64,000 bases of DNA from Chlamydomonas sphaeroides (GCA_001662425.1 BDDC01000211.1:22825-86824); one strand, 5' to 3'; counted from the stretch's first letter, positions 12,899 through 25,436 are shown. Translations and numbers: made by a program. Notes: generated from the letters alone by a model not told the origin.

Positions 12899-14995
12899 GC
12901 TGGCGGCGCGGGGCGTTGCAGCCCGCTGCTGCTGGGTGCTACAGGCGGGATACCGGTGTCGCGGGGGCGGGGGCGGGGGCTTGGTGCGTTGACCGGACGC
13001 CTGCGGCGGTGCGGACAGCAGAAAGGTGCACCTTGCGATGTGAGCGTACGTATGGCGCGCGTGGTTGGTGTTGATGAGGTTGCATCTGCTGGTTGGTGCG
13101 AGCGGCCCGACTGCGGACTGGCGAGCGGGCTGCGGGCTGATTGGCTGCCGCGGTGTCGTATTGTTTGTTGGGGTTGAGATGTGGGTTGGGGCTTGGGTTG
13201 CATTGACAGGGGGTGGGGGCGCTGGCGTGCGGTGGTGGGCAGAGGCAGGGCCGGGCTCGAGCTGCGGAAAGCTCAGGCAGCCGCGTTCATTGGGGCTGGC
13301 GCGTGACGGACGGCGCCCTGGGGCTGAGGGTACAGCTCGCGGCGCTCCCGGGTATGCGGCCACTCTCCTGTTGCTGTTGAGGCTGCTACGCTAATCTTGG
13401 TAGGGGAAGAGGAGTTCCAGATGAGCAAGGGGCCGCGACGGAAGCACAGCTCCCTTGGCCCCTAACCGCACGAACACCAGCGGCAAGCCCTAGGCAGCGA
13501 CACGCCCCAGCCCCACGCACGCCTGCCCCCAAAGGGGACGCGCTCACGGCCGAAGGCGGCGCGGCAGGCTGGCGAGCCGCCGCAGGACGGTGTAGACAGG
13601 CTCCAAGCTGACGGAAGGAGGGAGGAGGACGAGGCGCCGTTGAAGGAGACGCCGAGGGTATGAGCAGAAGCGACGACACAGTGGGGGCCGCGGGCGCCGC
13701 GCCAGCTGCAGCCGATGGGGCCGCGGCCGCCGCCGCGCGCACCACCCTATCGGTGACAGCACGCGCTGAGACATAGTGAACGAGAAGCACACTTCTGTAG
13801 GATACGAAGCGACCTTGCGCCAGGCTCACAACAAACGCTGGCAGAAAACTGCATTCGGGGAGGGGGCAAGCCCTCTGACTGCCCTCCCCCTCGTGGCGTT
13901 CTGGGGTCATGCGGGGTTCGTCCTGGGTTCATACGTTCTGGGTTCACTGTGATGGGCCATGGGCTAAGTTGGTGCAGCTCAACCTGGCCCCTGAACGGTC
14001 GTGCTATTATGTTATGTTCAGCTGCTGCCCGGCCCACCACGTTGGCTCTTCCTATGCTTTGAACACTAGAGTATGTTGTGAAGCGCCGGTGGAGGGACTG
14101 GCGGTGTGGGTTAGTTGTGCCACGCCGTGCGCGGGTGCCGCGGGCGACAGGTTGGTTCCACGCATGTGATGGGCGCCGGGAAGGCGCGGCTTGGGCTAGA
14201 GGCGGCCTGTGCGCCGACGTCTCACGGGGTGCAGGGCGGCGTGTGCGTCTTCTTGTTAATGCTTTGGGGGTGTTGGCGGTGTCAGGCGCCCCTGCCGCCA
14301 GGCACACCGACGGCGCCGTGCCAGATGCCAGATGAAACGACCGCGCGTTACGCCAAGCATGTAATGCCCGTGGCCCGCGCGTGCCGGTCTACCGAAGATA
14401 AACCAGCACAGGCGCCTGCCCCACATCGGGACACGCACACGAGCGGCCCCAAGCGGCGTCCTCCAGTACGTACCTGCCGGTGCGCACCCGACGGCACACA
14501 AGCGGCAGCGTCACTCTCCGCTCGCCGGCGCAATCTCCTGGGTCCCAACCCATCGCGGACGAGCGGCCGCGAGTGCCGCAACAGCGGGGCTCCGCATGGA
14601 CCGACGGCGTGAGAGATAAGTAAGCTGAAGAGCACCTGACCGTCTGCATCCCGGCGGCCAGCAGCCACATGAACGCGCGGGTTACGCCGCGCCCGCCGAC
14701 AAGCTGAGACGCAGCATGGCTGCATGAACCCAGCCCTCATAGCATGTGAGCAACCAGCCAGCCGGGCGAGGGCACTTGCGCCCCACCCCGCCTTGTTCCT
14801 CCTACTACGACGTCCGCTCCCCCGCGCCCGCGCCGCGTCCGCACCATTCAACCAATATGAAATCGCCCGAGCATATCACGCTGCCAGCCTGCCAGTAGGC
14901 CAAGCCCAAGCACCTGTGCCGGATACCGTTCTGCCTTCGCAAATACCGTTTTACTTTCCGGTCGCCCCATTTAGCCGCACGAGGAGGCGCCGCCA
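12899..14995. other. Convergent intergenic region
   Basis: About 2.1 kb lies between the stop of the MYND gene (+) and the stop of the permease gene (-). It should hold two 3' UTRs. I see no further exon chain, RNA gene or repeat. Several open frames on both strands have no splice-consistent continuation and no known motif. Confidence 0.6.
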
Positions 14996-17900
14996 TCAGC
15001 CGTACGCAACGCCGCCAACGCTCGCGAGGCCGCGGAACCAGGACTTGCCGCCCACCCTCGGCGCCCACCAGGATGCGGCGATGGCCGCACCCACCGCCCC
15101 CGAGCTGACGGCGGTCCAAGGCACGGCGGCCGAGCGCGGCGACCAGTAGCCGGGAAGCAGCGAGATGCCGATGGACACCAGCAGCCACAAGCTGGCGAGG
15201 ATGAAGAGCGGCCGGCTGGGGGCGACGCATGGGACGGGAACAGCGGGAGGCACGAGACAAGGAGTCCTGAGGAAGGGCAGCGGTCGCTAAACGGATCGCT
15301 GCCCCTGTGCTTCTGCCCTTGTCCACCCCACTCCGCAACACGCACGCCCTCTTACTGCGCGTGCGGCGCACCTGGCTCGCCCGAGCGTGAAGCCGCCGCC
15401 CTGCCGCACGCGGCGTGTGGACATGTCGTACATAGCGGCGCTGGCTGGCAGCAGCCGCAGCGCGATGGGAAGCAGGTAGGAGGAGTTGATGGCCACCGTC
15501 ACAAAGCTAAGGGGAGGGAGGGGCAGGGCGAGGCGGAGTTGAACCAGACGCAGCCGTATCGCGCAGGCGCAGGGGCAGAGACATGGCCTGCGTCTCTACC
15601 GGGTGGAAGGTCAGGGGCCCCAGGCCGGAGCGCCAGCCCGCCCCACCTGAGCGCCGCCCCCGCCGCCGCGTCGCTGGCCAGCAGCAGCAGCCCCGGCAGC
15701 AGGGTGGCGGCGGTGGCGGCCACGCAGGAGCGCACGGGCACGCGGCTGGTGGCGCTGACGTGGGCCAGCCAGGGCGGCAGGAAGCCGTCGGTGGCCATGG
15801 CCCATACCTGTGGACCGTTGGTGCAGGGACGGGGGGCGGGATGGGGTAGGCTGGGGAAGCTGGGTGCCGGGGTGGTGGCGGTGGGCTGCGGGAAGCCGTC
15901 GGCGGCCGTGGCTGGCACCACCTTGCGATGGAGGCGCAGGGTACGGGAAGGTATCGGCGCGGCCGGCATCGCGGTGCCACGTTTTGGGCGGCCATTGTGG
16001 GCACCGTGGGGATCCTTGGTGCGTTACTTGTGGTGGCAGGGCGGCACTGATGGCGCCACTGATGGGCTTGGGCGGGCGGGCAGCCGCCGCCGGCACGCAC
16101 CTTGCGGCTTGTGCCCGCCGCCGACACGAGGCCGGTGCCGTACACGCCGATGGCGAGTACGGCAACCAGGCTGGGCGCGCCGCCGCCGCCGCCGTAGTTT
16201 GACTTTAGGATGTCCCAGATTATCTGCGCCATGGGGTCGATCCTGGACAGGGCCCGCGACGGGACGAGGGCGGAGGGGCGCGAGGTGCAGCGTCTGAGGA
16301 CGACAGCCCCGTATGGAGGCGTCAGGTGGCCAGACACGGCGGCGGAACCCCCGTCACGTCGCGGCCGTCTCTGGCGTGATGGCCGGCGGCGGCCGCTGTG
16401 TGCACCCACCCCAGCGTCTCGTTGCGCGGGTCGACCGCCCTGCTGACGGAGGGTATGGCTGCCAGCAGCACCAGCAGGAAGGCCAGTGCCAGTGCGCAAC
16501 TGGCGGTGAGGCCGCCTGCGGGCCAGCAGCCGAGGGGCGCAGGCAGGGACGGGCGGCCGAGGGGAGCTGCTGGAACCACATGGGTTGCCAGTGCCAGGGC
16601 ATGGGCGCGCGGACGGGCCCCCGCGGCATGCCGGGACTGCTCCGCGGGCGCCGTTACAGAGCGGCGGGCGGGATGAGCCGGCGGACGGTACTGCGCGGGG
16701 TGTCAGGACGCCGCTTCGCTTCGTGCCTCGCAGCAGCGGGGGCCTCCCCCGGGTAGTACGCACGCACCAAACATGGACTCGGGCACCGACGACTGCGAGC
16801 GCCAGCCGCCGCCGCCGCCGTCCTGGTGCGGGCTCTGCGTGCCCCCCCGGTGTTGGCCACCGCCGCCCGCCGCCGCTGCCGCGCCGCCACCCCCACCGCC
16901 CTGCTGCGGAGCCATGCTGTGGCGAGCGAACGGCGCGCCCGGGCCCGTGCCTCCGTTGGCTGCGGCGCTGCCGTCGGCGGGGGCGGGGCCTGACTGCCAC
17001 TCGCTGCCGGCGCTCGGGGACACCAGCGCCGCGTGTCCGCCGCCCTTGCCGCCCGGCGCGTCCTTGCCGCTTGTCCCGCCACCGCCCCTGCCGGCGCCCG
17101 CGCCCGCGCCTGCAGGGGCACGGCATGCGCACACGCTCGGTGCAACCACGGTCTTGCGAGTGGGCGTGCGTTTAGGAAGGCACACGCAGGGACGCCAGTC
17201 TGGGTGTTTGTGAGGACGGAGGGCTTCGCAGCGGCATGCGGACGGAGGGACCTGCAGCGACACGCACGCGCACGGTGTGGCAACCAGCCAGGGCGCTTGC
17301 GGACGTGCAGGCGGTGCTGCCGCAGGGCGGGGCCGCAGCAGGGCCCGCCGGGCCACGCAGTGCGCTGCGGGGGCGCCATTCAGCTGGCAGCACACCGCGG
17401 CGGCCGCACCCGTCTTGTCGCCGTTGTTGCGCCGCCTCCGCCGGTGCACCATCATCTCCTCCACAAAGTACAGCACCGTCTCGTACCTTCCCGGCCACAT
17501 ACACAGGCAGCAGGCAGGCAGCAGCAGGGCAGCAGGGCAGCACGCAAGCAGTCGACGGAGCGACACCCCCCCCGCGCCGCCGGCATCGATGCAGCCAGCC
17601 AGGCGGGGCAGCGCAGCTAGCATGCGGCGGCCAATGTCGCCGCAGAGGGCAGCCGTGGGCGCAGCGCCGGAGCTGTGGGCGCAGCGCCGGATCTGTGGGC
17701 GCAGCGCCGGCCGCCGTGCTCGCGCTGTCGGGGACAGTGTCGCTGCCAGCGCGCCGCTCTCGCTTGGCCCTGCTAAGCTGGCATCCAGCCCAGCGCGGCC
17801 CAGCGCAGCTGCGGCCGCCGGGCGCTCACCCCGTCTGTGCGGTCACCGCAAACATGAGGCCCGCCACCACATTGTAGGCGGTGCTGGTGACGCCCGTGGT

Positions 17901-20759
17901 TCCGTCCTCGGTGTGCCTGCGAGCTCGCGGCAGGGCGCGGCCAGGGAGCGAGGACCGAGGAGCAGGCTGAGGCAGGCGCTCCCCGCGAGCGAGGGGCAGA
18001 GTGGGGCACCCGCTGCTTCTTGGAGGGGCGCGGGGAGGGAGGGAGAAAGAAGGGAGGGAGGGCGGAGAGGGAGCCACCGAGGCGCCACTGACCGTGCTGC
18101 GCTGGCGCTTGGCTCAGGGGCCGTTCCGAGGCCCGCTAGCGCCACAGAGCCACAGAGCCACAGAGCCACAGAGCCACAGAGCCACAGAGCCACAGAGCCA
18201 CAGAGCCACAGAGCCCACGAGACCCAGAGCCCGGCGGCGGTCGGCGGCGCACCACTTGGTGAACATGAAGGCGGCGCCGTTGCGGTGCGGGGACAGCACC
18301 AGCAGTGATGCGAAGAGCGCCGCGCCGCCACAGATCTGCGCGGCCGGACGGGGCAGAGGGGCAGGCGGCGCTGACGGCATGGCCGCGGACGCGCGCCGCG
18401 ACATGCTAAAGAGTTGCGGGGGGGCTGCCATGCCCACGGGGAGGGTGCAGCTGCTGCCAGTACCGCAGTGCCGCCGTGCCAGGTTGGCGGAGCCGCGGCA
18501 GCCAGCAGCGACCCCGGGCCCGGGGGCCATCGCAGCCCCACGCACCTGCCACAGCGAGCAGCCGCCTCGCCCACCGCACGTACTCGATGCCTATTACTGA
18601 GTTATGTAGTATCATACTGACTTGATATGGTATGTATGATACGTTCGCAACTCCACGCACCTGCCACAGCGAGCAGCCGGTAATGAAGCCGGCCGTGACG
18701 GCCAGCGGCGCCGACACAAGGGCGCCGTACGACAGCATCACGGCGGCGTACACGAAGAACAGCTGCACGTCGGTCAGGGAGTAGGTGGGGTCATCTGCAG
18801 GCGCGGAGGGGGTGAGGGCGAAGGTTAGGGCGAGGGCGCAGGCCACGGCGCCGACACAAACGCCTTCAGTGCCACAGCCCCAGCCCCTCATCCCTGCCGA
18901 TTGCGCCCCGCTGCTGCCGCGGGAACACATGCGCCGCTCTGCCCGCACCCAGCGCCGAGTCCAAACGGCCCCTCCGTCTCCCAGCGAGGCGGTGGCCCCT
19001 GGGCCCCCACATTGACTCGCGTGCATCTCCGTCCGTGCCTCCCCTAGCCAAGAGCGCATGCTGCCCCTGGGAGCCCTTGCCCCCCCGACCCCCTACGCGC
19101 CCGCGACCCCCCGTGCCGTTGCCACGGGCCCCTCGCCCCCGCCGCGCGCCGCCCTCCACCCGCCTGCGCCCGCGCACCCGCGTCGTACGGCAGCGGCGAT
19201 GCGGCGATGCGCGAGAGCCGTGCGGCGCTGGCCAGGGTTCGTGTGGTGACCAGGGCGTAGTAGGCCGTGGCGCCCAGCGCCCCCGCCAGGTTGGCCCAGG
19301 CAGCCACCCAGGTGGCCAGCGCCTTGCTGTGCCTGCGGGGCGGCAGGCGAGGAGGCGAGAGCCGGGCAGGCGGGAGGGGAGGGAGAGGGAGGCGGGCAGG
19401 AGGGGTGGGGCAGCGTGTTCAGGAATAGGCAACACATAGTACATTTAGTACGCAAGACCCGCGCGGCACGCCCTGGGTTGGTGACGCGTCGATCGTGCAA
19501 ACGAAGCGTGTGTGGCGGCACCTGCTGCAGCGCTAGCCCCAGATAGGCGGCAGGCTGGGGCGGTGGGGCGGTGGGGCTGTGGGGCTGTGGGGCGGTCTGT
19601 CCCACGGGGGAGGGCGCCCTTGCCACCCCGCGCCTGGCCGGGCCGCTGGCTCCTCTCCGTGGCGCCCTGTGATGGCAGCCCCTGGCGAGCCCGTGCGGGC
19701 CGGGGGGCGTGCAGCGACCCCACCGCGCCAGGGCGGCGTGTCGGGGGAGCTGCGGCGCGCGTGCCGCCTGCTGCAGCCGCCAGGCAGCCCTCCGCCAGGC
19801 AGCCCACCCCAGCCCGGGCTGCACCCTTGCTTCCTTCCCTCCCCCTTCACCCCCGGCCCCCGGCCCGCGCCGCGCGGCGCCGCCGCACCAGGGCGCCAGG
19901 CGCGAGGTGAAGACGTAGATGCTGCCGATGGCCGCGGGCATGCAGGCCTGCGGGGTGGGGCGGCGGTCGGGTTGGGGGCGGGGCTGGGGCTGGGTTGAGG
20001 AGTGGGTTGAGGAGTGGGTTGAGGAGCGAGGTGCAGTGCCGGTGCCCAGAAGCAGAGGGGCGTGCGGGGCAACGAGGCGTGCATACCCCTAGGTGGGGCG
20101 GGGCTGGGCGGGGCTGGCTGCAGCGGCGGCATCAGCCTGGCCCGCAGCCAGGCCAGGCGCCCAGCGCCAGGTGCGGAGGGGTGGCTTGGCGGCCTTGGGC
20201 CTGCGAGGGAGCGGAGCCCCGCGGCGCAGGCTGGGTGCCGGGGCAGGCTGGCTGACGCCTGGACCGCCCGGTGGCCCGCAGCCCACAGCAGGCCGGCGGG
20301 CGTTGCGTGTGGGTTTGTGCCGTGGGCGTTGGCGATGGCGTTGGCGTGGCATGATTGCGGGCCCTTGTGCTCTCACGCTCACCGCCAGCTCGGCGAGGCA
20401 GAGCGAGGTGGCGATGTTGAGGCCGCTCACAACCACCCAGCCCCACACCGCCATCACGGGGCCGCCGTGCTGCAGCGCGTGCTGCAGCGGGTCCCGCGAG
20501 AACACCCACAGCACGCCGACTGCGCGGAGAGGGGGAGGGGTAAGGTGGAGGGGAGGCGTTGGGGGGGGGAAGAGGGTGTGGACGGGGTAAGGGAGGGCAG
20601 CGGGCGGCGGCAGGGGGTGGGTTGTGTTAGGAGTTATGGGCGCCTGCGGGTGGCCAGGTGGGGCTAGCGGTGGGCGTGGGCCGCATCACCTGTAGAGAAC
20701 GTGACTCCGAAGGCGTTCAGCGGCGTGAGGTCGCGGCGGAGAGGTGTGGACGACGACAT
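14996..20759 (-). CDS. APC-superfamily amino acid/GABA/choline-type permease
   Basis: Fourteen exons join in phase (635 residues): 20759-20690, 20519-20383, 19947-19889, 19332-19178, 18794-18661, 18335-18253, 17916-17830, 17486-17410, 17109-16768, 16515-16410, 16242-16101, 15807-15647, 15506-15372, 15215-14996. The order of motifs follows fungal and plant UGA4/BAT1-type permeases. It has an N-terminal TPLNAFGVTFS, then GGPVMAVWGWVVVS and a conserved AEL at the end of TM2. LAPWHSKALATWVAAWANL marks TM3, and a TKW segment matches the FTHFN site. GYETVLYFVEEM stands at the GYDA-HM-EET site, followed by TM segments up to a final pair separated by SWWAPR. It should import or exchange amino acids, GABA or a related amine at the plasma membrane or an organelle membrane; the substrate is not readable. 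Odd feature: exon 9 inserts about 114 Gly/Ala/Ser-rich residues in the loop after the EE motif. Confidence 0.88.
17651..17710 (+). repeat. Tandem repeat, 20 bp x 3, in permease intron
   Basis: Three head-to-tail 20-mers end in GTGGGCGCAGCGCCGG and differ at only two or three bases near their starts. They lie between permease exons 7 and 8. Confidence 0.9.
18141..18212 (+). repeat. Perfect tandem repeat, 8 bp x 9, in permease intron
   Basis: Nine exact copies of GCCACAGA lie in the intron between permease exons 6 and 7. Such a uniform short array is likely to vary in length between strains. Confidence 0.95.
18538..18679 (-). repeat. Direct repeat of an exon end plus 5' splice site around an AT-rich hairpin
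   Basis: A 27-base segment occurs at 18538-18564 and again at 18653-18679. On the minus strand it reads as the last 19 bases of permease exon 5 (ending CAG) plus the start of the intron (GTGCGTGG). The copy at 18653 is the real exon end and the other lies 115 bases downstream in the intron. Between them is an AT-rich stretch with an inverted repeat (GTATCATAC at 18609, GTATGATAC at 18634). Confidence 0.9.
19991..20026 (+). repeat. Tandem repeat, 12 bp x 3, in permease intron
   Basis: Three exact copies of TGGGTTGAGGAG lie in the second permease intron. Confidence 0.9.
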
Positions 20760-23269
20760 CCTGGGGGCCTGCGTGTTGGGTAAGGGCCTGTTCACATGTG
20801 ACATGGTTCGCGTGCCCGCCTAAACAAATACCTTCGGTTTGCGACGAGCTTTGCGCCTCTGAATTGGGGAGCTGCTTAGCCATACACATGCGGCAAAGAC
20901 CCTCGCATGGCGCAGCTCGGCGCCCTGCCAGGAGCCATCTCAGCACAAAAGCCAATCTGCTACTTTCATCATAAATCACACTGTCGTATGGGCTAGAACT
21001 GCGTAAAGGCTTTGTGTGTCGCAATTCAATGTCTCTTCTTGCGTGGGTATGAAAGTATGACACGCCTGGCATGCACTGTGTTCATGTACGGAATAAGTAA
21101 ACAGGACATAATGTCAAGGGTTCAAAAGTACGCCACATGTGTCGTTCCGATCGCCACCCCGCCCCCCGCCTCCCGTGTCGGCCCGCCTTCGCTCTCCCCT
21201 GCCGCCATTGGCCAAATATGAGGAGCGTGTGCTTAGTGCCGGAGGAGCGAAGCGACGTAGGCACTGAGCAGATTTCCGTACGGAGGGTACGACTGCCCTG
21301 AGCAGCTTAGCGCTGCGCTAGCCCCTCGTTCGGCATTCTGCCTCTCTCGGAGCTAGCACATCGCTGTGCTGCTCGAGCACTCTACGAGGCCCGTTCTCAG
21401 AGCTCGGTTTGCCGGCTTCCTCTCGGCCCCCTTCGCTTCGGACTCCTTTGGGGCTTGCTAGCAGCGTCTTAGCTAGCGAAGGGTAGTCCCGGAGTACGGA
21501 ACTTGCAGACCAGAACGGGGTAACAGTAGGCAGGATGCAAAGCAACGTCATACAGCCGAGCAGGCCAGCTAGGGGCCTAGGGCTCCCCGCTGGCTCCCTG
21601 GGCTGCAGAGCCGCTGAGGCCACAGGGAGCACTGTGCAGGACGGCACTGTGTGCGTAGCACCAGGTAGGGCCAGGAGGGTAAGACGTTGCGAACGGCTGA
21701 GTATGGGGCTGCCAGCTGACGTTCTATTCCCGCAGCCACCAGCCAGTCTTACTTCGTGCCTGTTTGACAGTCTGCCTGGCCAGGAGACGGGCAGTGCGAA
21801 ATTTGGAGCGTGCCCTCGGTAACATGCCCGGCGGTTGCCATATGCAGGCGGTACCGCGCAAACCGTGCCAGCCCTAGATGATGCCTCCCGACAGCGCCGC
21901 CAGCTATGGCGCCGGACACACGTGTGCTACTCAACGTACCTACACAACACTCCCACGTACAAGCCCCTGTATAGCCTCCCATGACTCCACCCCATAAGCA
22001 GCGAGCAGCCAGGAATGACGCGCGGCAGCACCTCTGCGGGACGCTGGCGGCACTCCCGCCGCTGCAAATGTATAAGGAAGCAATGCGTACGTGAGGCCGC
22101 GCCCCGTCAAGGGTGGCCGCTCCCCGCCAAAGAAGAGCTGAATGTCAGCGGCGCAATCGTTGCCGCAGTCAACGGCGACCTAAACGCCGAGAGCACACAC
22201 ACGACTCACGGCAGAGCATTTCACTCAGACGTTCCCAGCTAGGGTCGACGCACAGGGCAGCCGCCCTAAAACACGTCCGTCAACGCACCACGCCTCTCCA
22301 CACGAACACTAGCACCGCAACTCACGGGCCCCAGCGCATCCTGCCACCACCGGCTCGTCCAATGAGGACACCCGGCCAGTTCACATACCACACGACACGA
22401 CAAAGACAAGATTTGCACCGACATACACCACGCAGACGGCGACGCACACTCCACACGTTCGATGCCGGGTGGCCGCTTAGCACAGCGCGGCTCGCATGTG
22501 CGGATACGCTCACTGCCCTGCGTGCCGTAGCCCTCGCAGCATGTCCCTCCGGCAGTAGCGCCCGCAACCACGCTCAGACGCGCACACCACTCGCCAAGGT
22601 CACTCGTAAACCACGGACATGAATACAGCTTCTAGCAGACACCGCGTCGTTCATGGCGATTGTCTGGGTTCAGCGGTCCAGTGACCCGCCGGCCACATGT
22701 GGGATGGCCGTGCGGACGGCGCAAAACAGGAGGCGCGAGCACCGCCCCCCAACCGCTAGGTCTTAGACAGCATCCAGCTCGTGTCCAATTCTCTCCACCG
22801 TGTTAGCACCTTCCGTCCAGCACCTGCCCCTCAACCGTCACCACCAAATCTCCAGCAACTGCGCTGCAAATACTTCTCGCTAATGCACACTGCGCGTCGG
22901 CACGAAAACTGGGCACGCCCGGGGGACCCCGGGAGGCGGGCGGTATACGTGCGGCACTCGAGGCTCAACACACTCTGCCGCAGCCCTTCCTAGACACCGC
23001 TTCACCGCCTCGCCCCACCCTTGCCACGCCGTTCGCAGCACGCTGCCGGCTGCCTCCGTGCTTAGCGTCTAGGGTAGCAAGCCATGCCCCAGTCACCACG
23101 GCCCGGGCCCCTGTACATCCACACGCGGCGCTGCCCGCTGGGCCTCAGCTGACGCGCCACGCCCGCTGCCACTGTACGGCAGATGGGGAAGCACCCCAGC
23201 CAGGGCCGCGTCGCGGCACCTCTCCTCGCCACGAGCCGACACCTCGTTCACCCCAGGCGCCACCCCACC
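20760..23269. other. Intergenic region between two minus-strand genes
   Basis: 2.5 kb lies between the start of the permease gene and the stop of the CREST-like gene. It has lower GC than the genes. I find no exon chain, tRNA or rRNA. A short imperfect hairpin is at 21231-21269. The part nearest 20760 should be the permease promoter. Confidence 0.6.
21231..21269. repeat. Short inverted repeat (10-bp arms)
   Basis: GCTTAGTGCC at 21231-21240 pairs with GGCACTGAGC at 21260-21269 (nine Watson-Crick pairs and one G-U), leaving a 19-base loop. It may be a terminator-like or element-end hairpin, or chance. Confidence 0.5.
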
Positions 23270-25436
23270 TCACGCCTTCAGCGGCTGCATCGCCAGCTCC
23301 AGCGACTGCCGCGGGCAGCGCGGCGACGCCAGCGCCACCGCCAGCGGCTCGTCGGCGGCCCCCGCGCCCAGCTGCAGCCGCGCCAGGCCCTCGGCCAGGC
23401 CCGCCGCCAGCGAGCCCGACGAGCTGCTGCGCCTGCTGCCGCCCGCGCTGCCGGCGCCCTGCTTGCGGCGGTGCTGCTCCTCCACGTCCGCCAGCAGGTG
23501 GTTGATGGTGGCCACGCTGACAGAACTGAGCACGTGCCAGCTCGCGTGCACTGCGGCGGCGGGTGGAGTGAAGACGGGCGCGACCGGGGCCGTCTCGACA
23601 GCGCTTGAGCGGGCCCAGGGGCAGGCGAATTGCGTGCCGCTTCAGCCCGGAATACCGCCCCCTCTCCCGCTGCAGCGCCCCTGGCTCACCGAAGGGCAGG
23701 TCGGGCTTCCAGTCCTCCAGCGCGAAGGCGCCCAGCCCCATGAGGCAGGTGGCGGCGTGCAGGCGCTGCGCGGGCCGCAGCCGGGGGTTGCGGCGTGCGG
23801 CCGCCAGGTACTTGAGCTCCATTGCGGTGCTGCGGGGCGGGGAGACGGGGAAAAGAACAGGCGGAAAAGGGTTCAACATAGGGGGGCTGGGTGAGGGCGT
23901 GGGGGCGTGGACGCAAGGGCATACGGGACGGGCGCGTGCGTGACGTGAAGCGGTGGCATCAGGGCGCGCAGGACGAGGCCGCGGCGTATGCACCTGTTGG
24001 CGAAGCTGACCAGGAAGGGCTTGAAGGGCGTGACCAGCATGCCCACGGCGGTGACCGCGGGGTGCACGTTGGGGAAGCTGCAGGCAGCGCCAAGGGAGCG
24101 GGGGCGGGCGCAAATGAGTACAGATTCGCTGCCAGCAACGCCCACATTATGAGCACGTGACAGCAAGGCCGTTGCGCAGCAAGCCGGCGGCGCCCTCTGG
24201 CGCCCATTGCCGCCCCATGTGTCCGTGACGCTTTGTTTGACAATCCCCGTTGCGGGCCCGTTAGATGTGGCACCCTTTGGCCCATAAACTTACAGGGCCC
24301 GCGTCATCAGGTTGCTTGAGCCGGCAATGGTCCAGAAGTCAAGCCGGCGGCCCATCTCGCGGAAGTCGCCGCTGCTGCCGTGAAAGATCGCGCTGGCGAT
24401 GCCGACGCCCACCAGGCTGGCGCCCCAGACGCGGCCGGCGGCGTGCTTACGGTTGCTGCAAGGGGCAGGGGACGGCGACGTAAGGGTGTGTGGAAGGAAG
24501 GGCGAGGGCCGCCACAAGGCGATGGCGCCACTAACGAGGTGGCCGGGCATAGGTACTTAGGTAGCCGGGACAGTGCGCGAACGGCCAAAGGAGTCTGAGC
24601 GGAGTTGCAAGGTAACGAGTATGCGAGGAAGTATGCGAGCCGGCTGCAGTTCTCACCGCATCGCGTGGCAGCCACAGCAGACGTAAGGCGCGGAGGTCAG
24701 GATGTTGGCACATCGCTCGCATCCGTTGCGGTCGCACACTCCCGGTCCTCTGCGTGGGCCAGGGGTTGGTGAGCAGCGGGGAGCAAGCAGTGAGCAGGGA
24801 GGCGCGCGGTGTTGCTCCCGTGGCCAGGGGTAAGGGGCGAGTTGTGCGCGTGGCGTCTGAGCCTAGGCCAGAGCCTGTGACGCATCCAGGCAGTACCGCA
24901 CATGCATAAAAAGTATAAAAACAGAAACCGAAAGCAGCCGCAGGGGTGGGGGCACGATGCGGGTCTTCAGCGAGCGGAGGTCTGGGGTTGCGCAACGGGA
25001 TTCTCGGGGGGTTACCCGCGGCCAGACGCCCAAGGCGCGAACCCCTACGCATATAGACGTCCAATATGAATAGCATTGCAGGGAGGGTCGCGACTGATGT
25101 CGGAGGTCCCCAATTCAAACCACTCGACGCGACGATTCGCACCAACACACACCTGGGCGACAGCGCAGCCGACAAGGCTCCCGCCTGGGCGACCAGCCCT
25201 CCGAGCGACAGTAGGCCTAGCGCGGCACCTTTCGCGTCGGCCACAGGGCCAAGGGCGCGGATGGCCGCAGCGCCCGAGGACACGGAGGTCGCGGCGACGG
25301 ACGGTGTCCCGGGTCGCTGACCGAAGCCGAACCAGAGCTTGCCGTCCCATTGTGCTAGCTGAACCGCTTTGTCCAGTACTGCCGTCCAGCCAGTGGGCGG
25401 CGCGGTCAGCGTAATGCCCTGAGAATCAACGATCAT
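23270..25436 (-). CDS. CREST-superfamily multi-pass membrane protein (alkaline ceramidase/PAQR-like putative hydrolase)
   Basis: Six exons join in phase (347 residues): 25436-25153, 24749-24657, 24455-24294, 24077-23994, 23829-23690, 23550-23270. The CREST hallmark residues are all present in order. S147-x3-H151 is in a hydrophobic segment (SAIFH), D165 is in the next segment (RRLDFWTIAG), and H256-x3-H260 (HASWH) starts the last membrane segment. In alkaline ceramidases and PAQR receptors these residues bind zinc and form the hydrolase site. A hydrophobic N-terminal segment and a Cys-rich stretch (residues about 100-125, C--NGC--C and CCGCH) precede the core. The C-tail is Ser/Ala-rich. Likely activity is on a lipid amide or ester in a membrane, but the substrate is unknown. 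It shares a 269-bp head-to-head interval with the BAG6-like gene. Confidence 0.78.

Noticed and set aside
18141..18212. CRISPR-like array
   Set aside because: Units are 8 bp with no spacers, in a eukaryotic intron, so this is a simple minisatellite. No CRISPR array exists in the window.
21181..21540. Possible tRNA or structured RNA around the short inverted repeat
   Set aside because: No cloverleaf, no B-box-like GGTTCGA sequence and no CCA-type ends. Only one short stem could be drawn.
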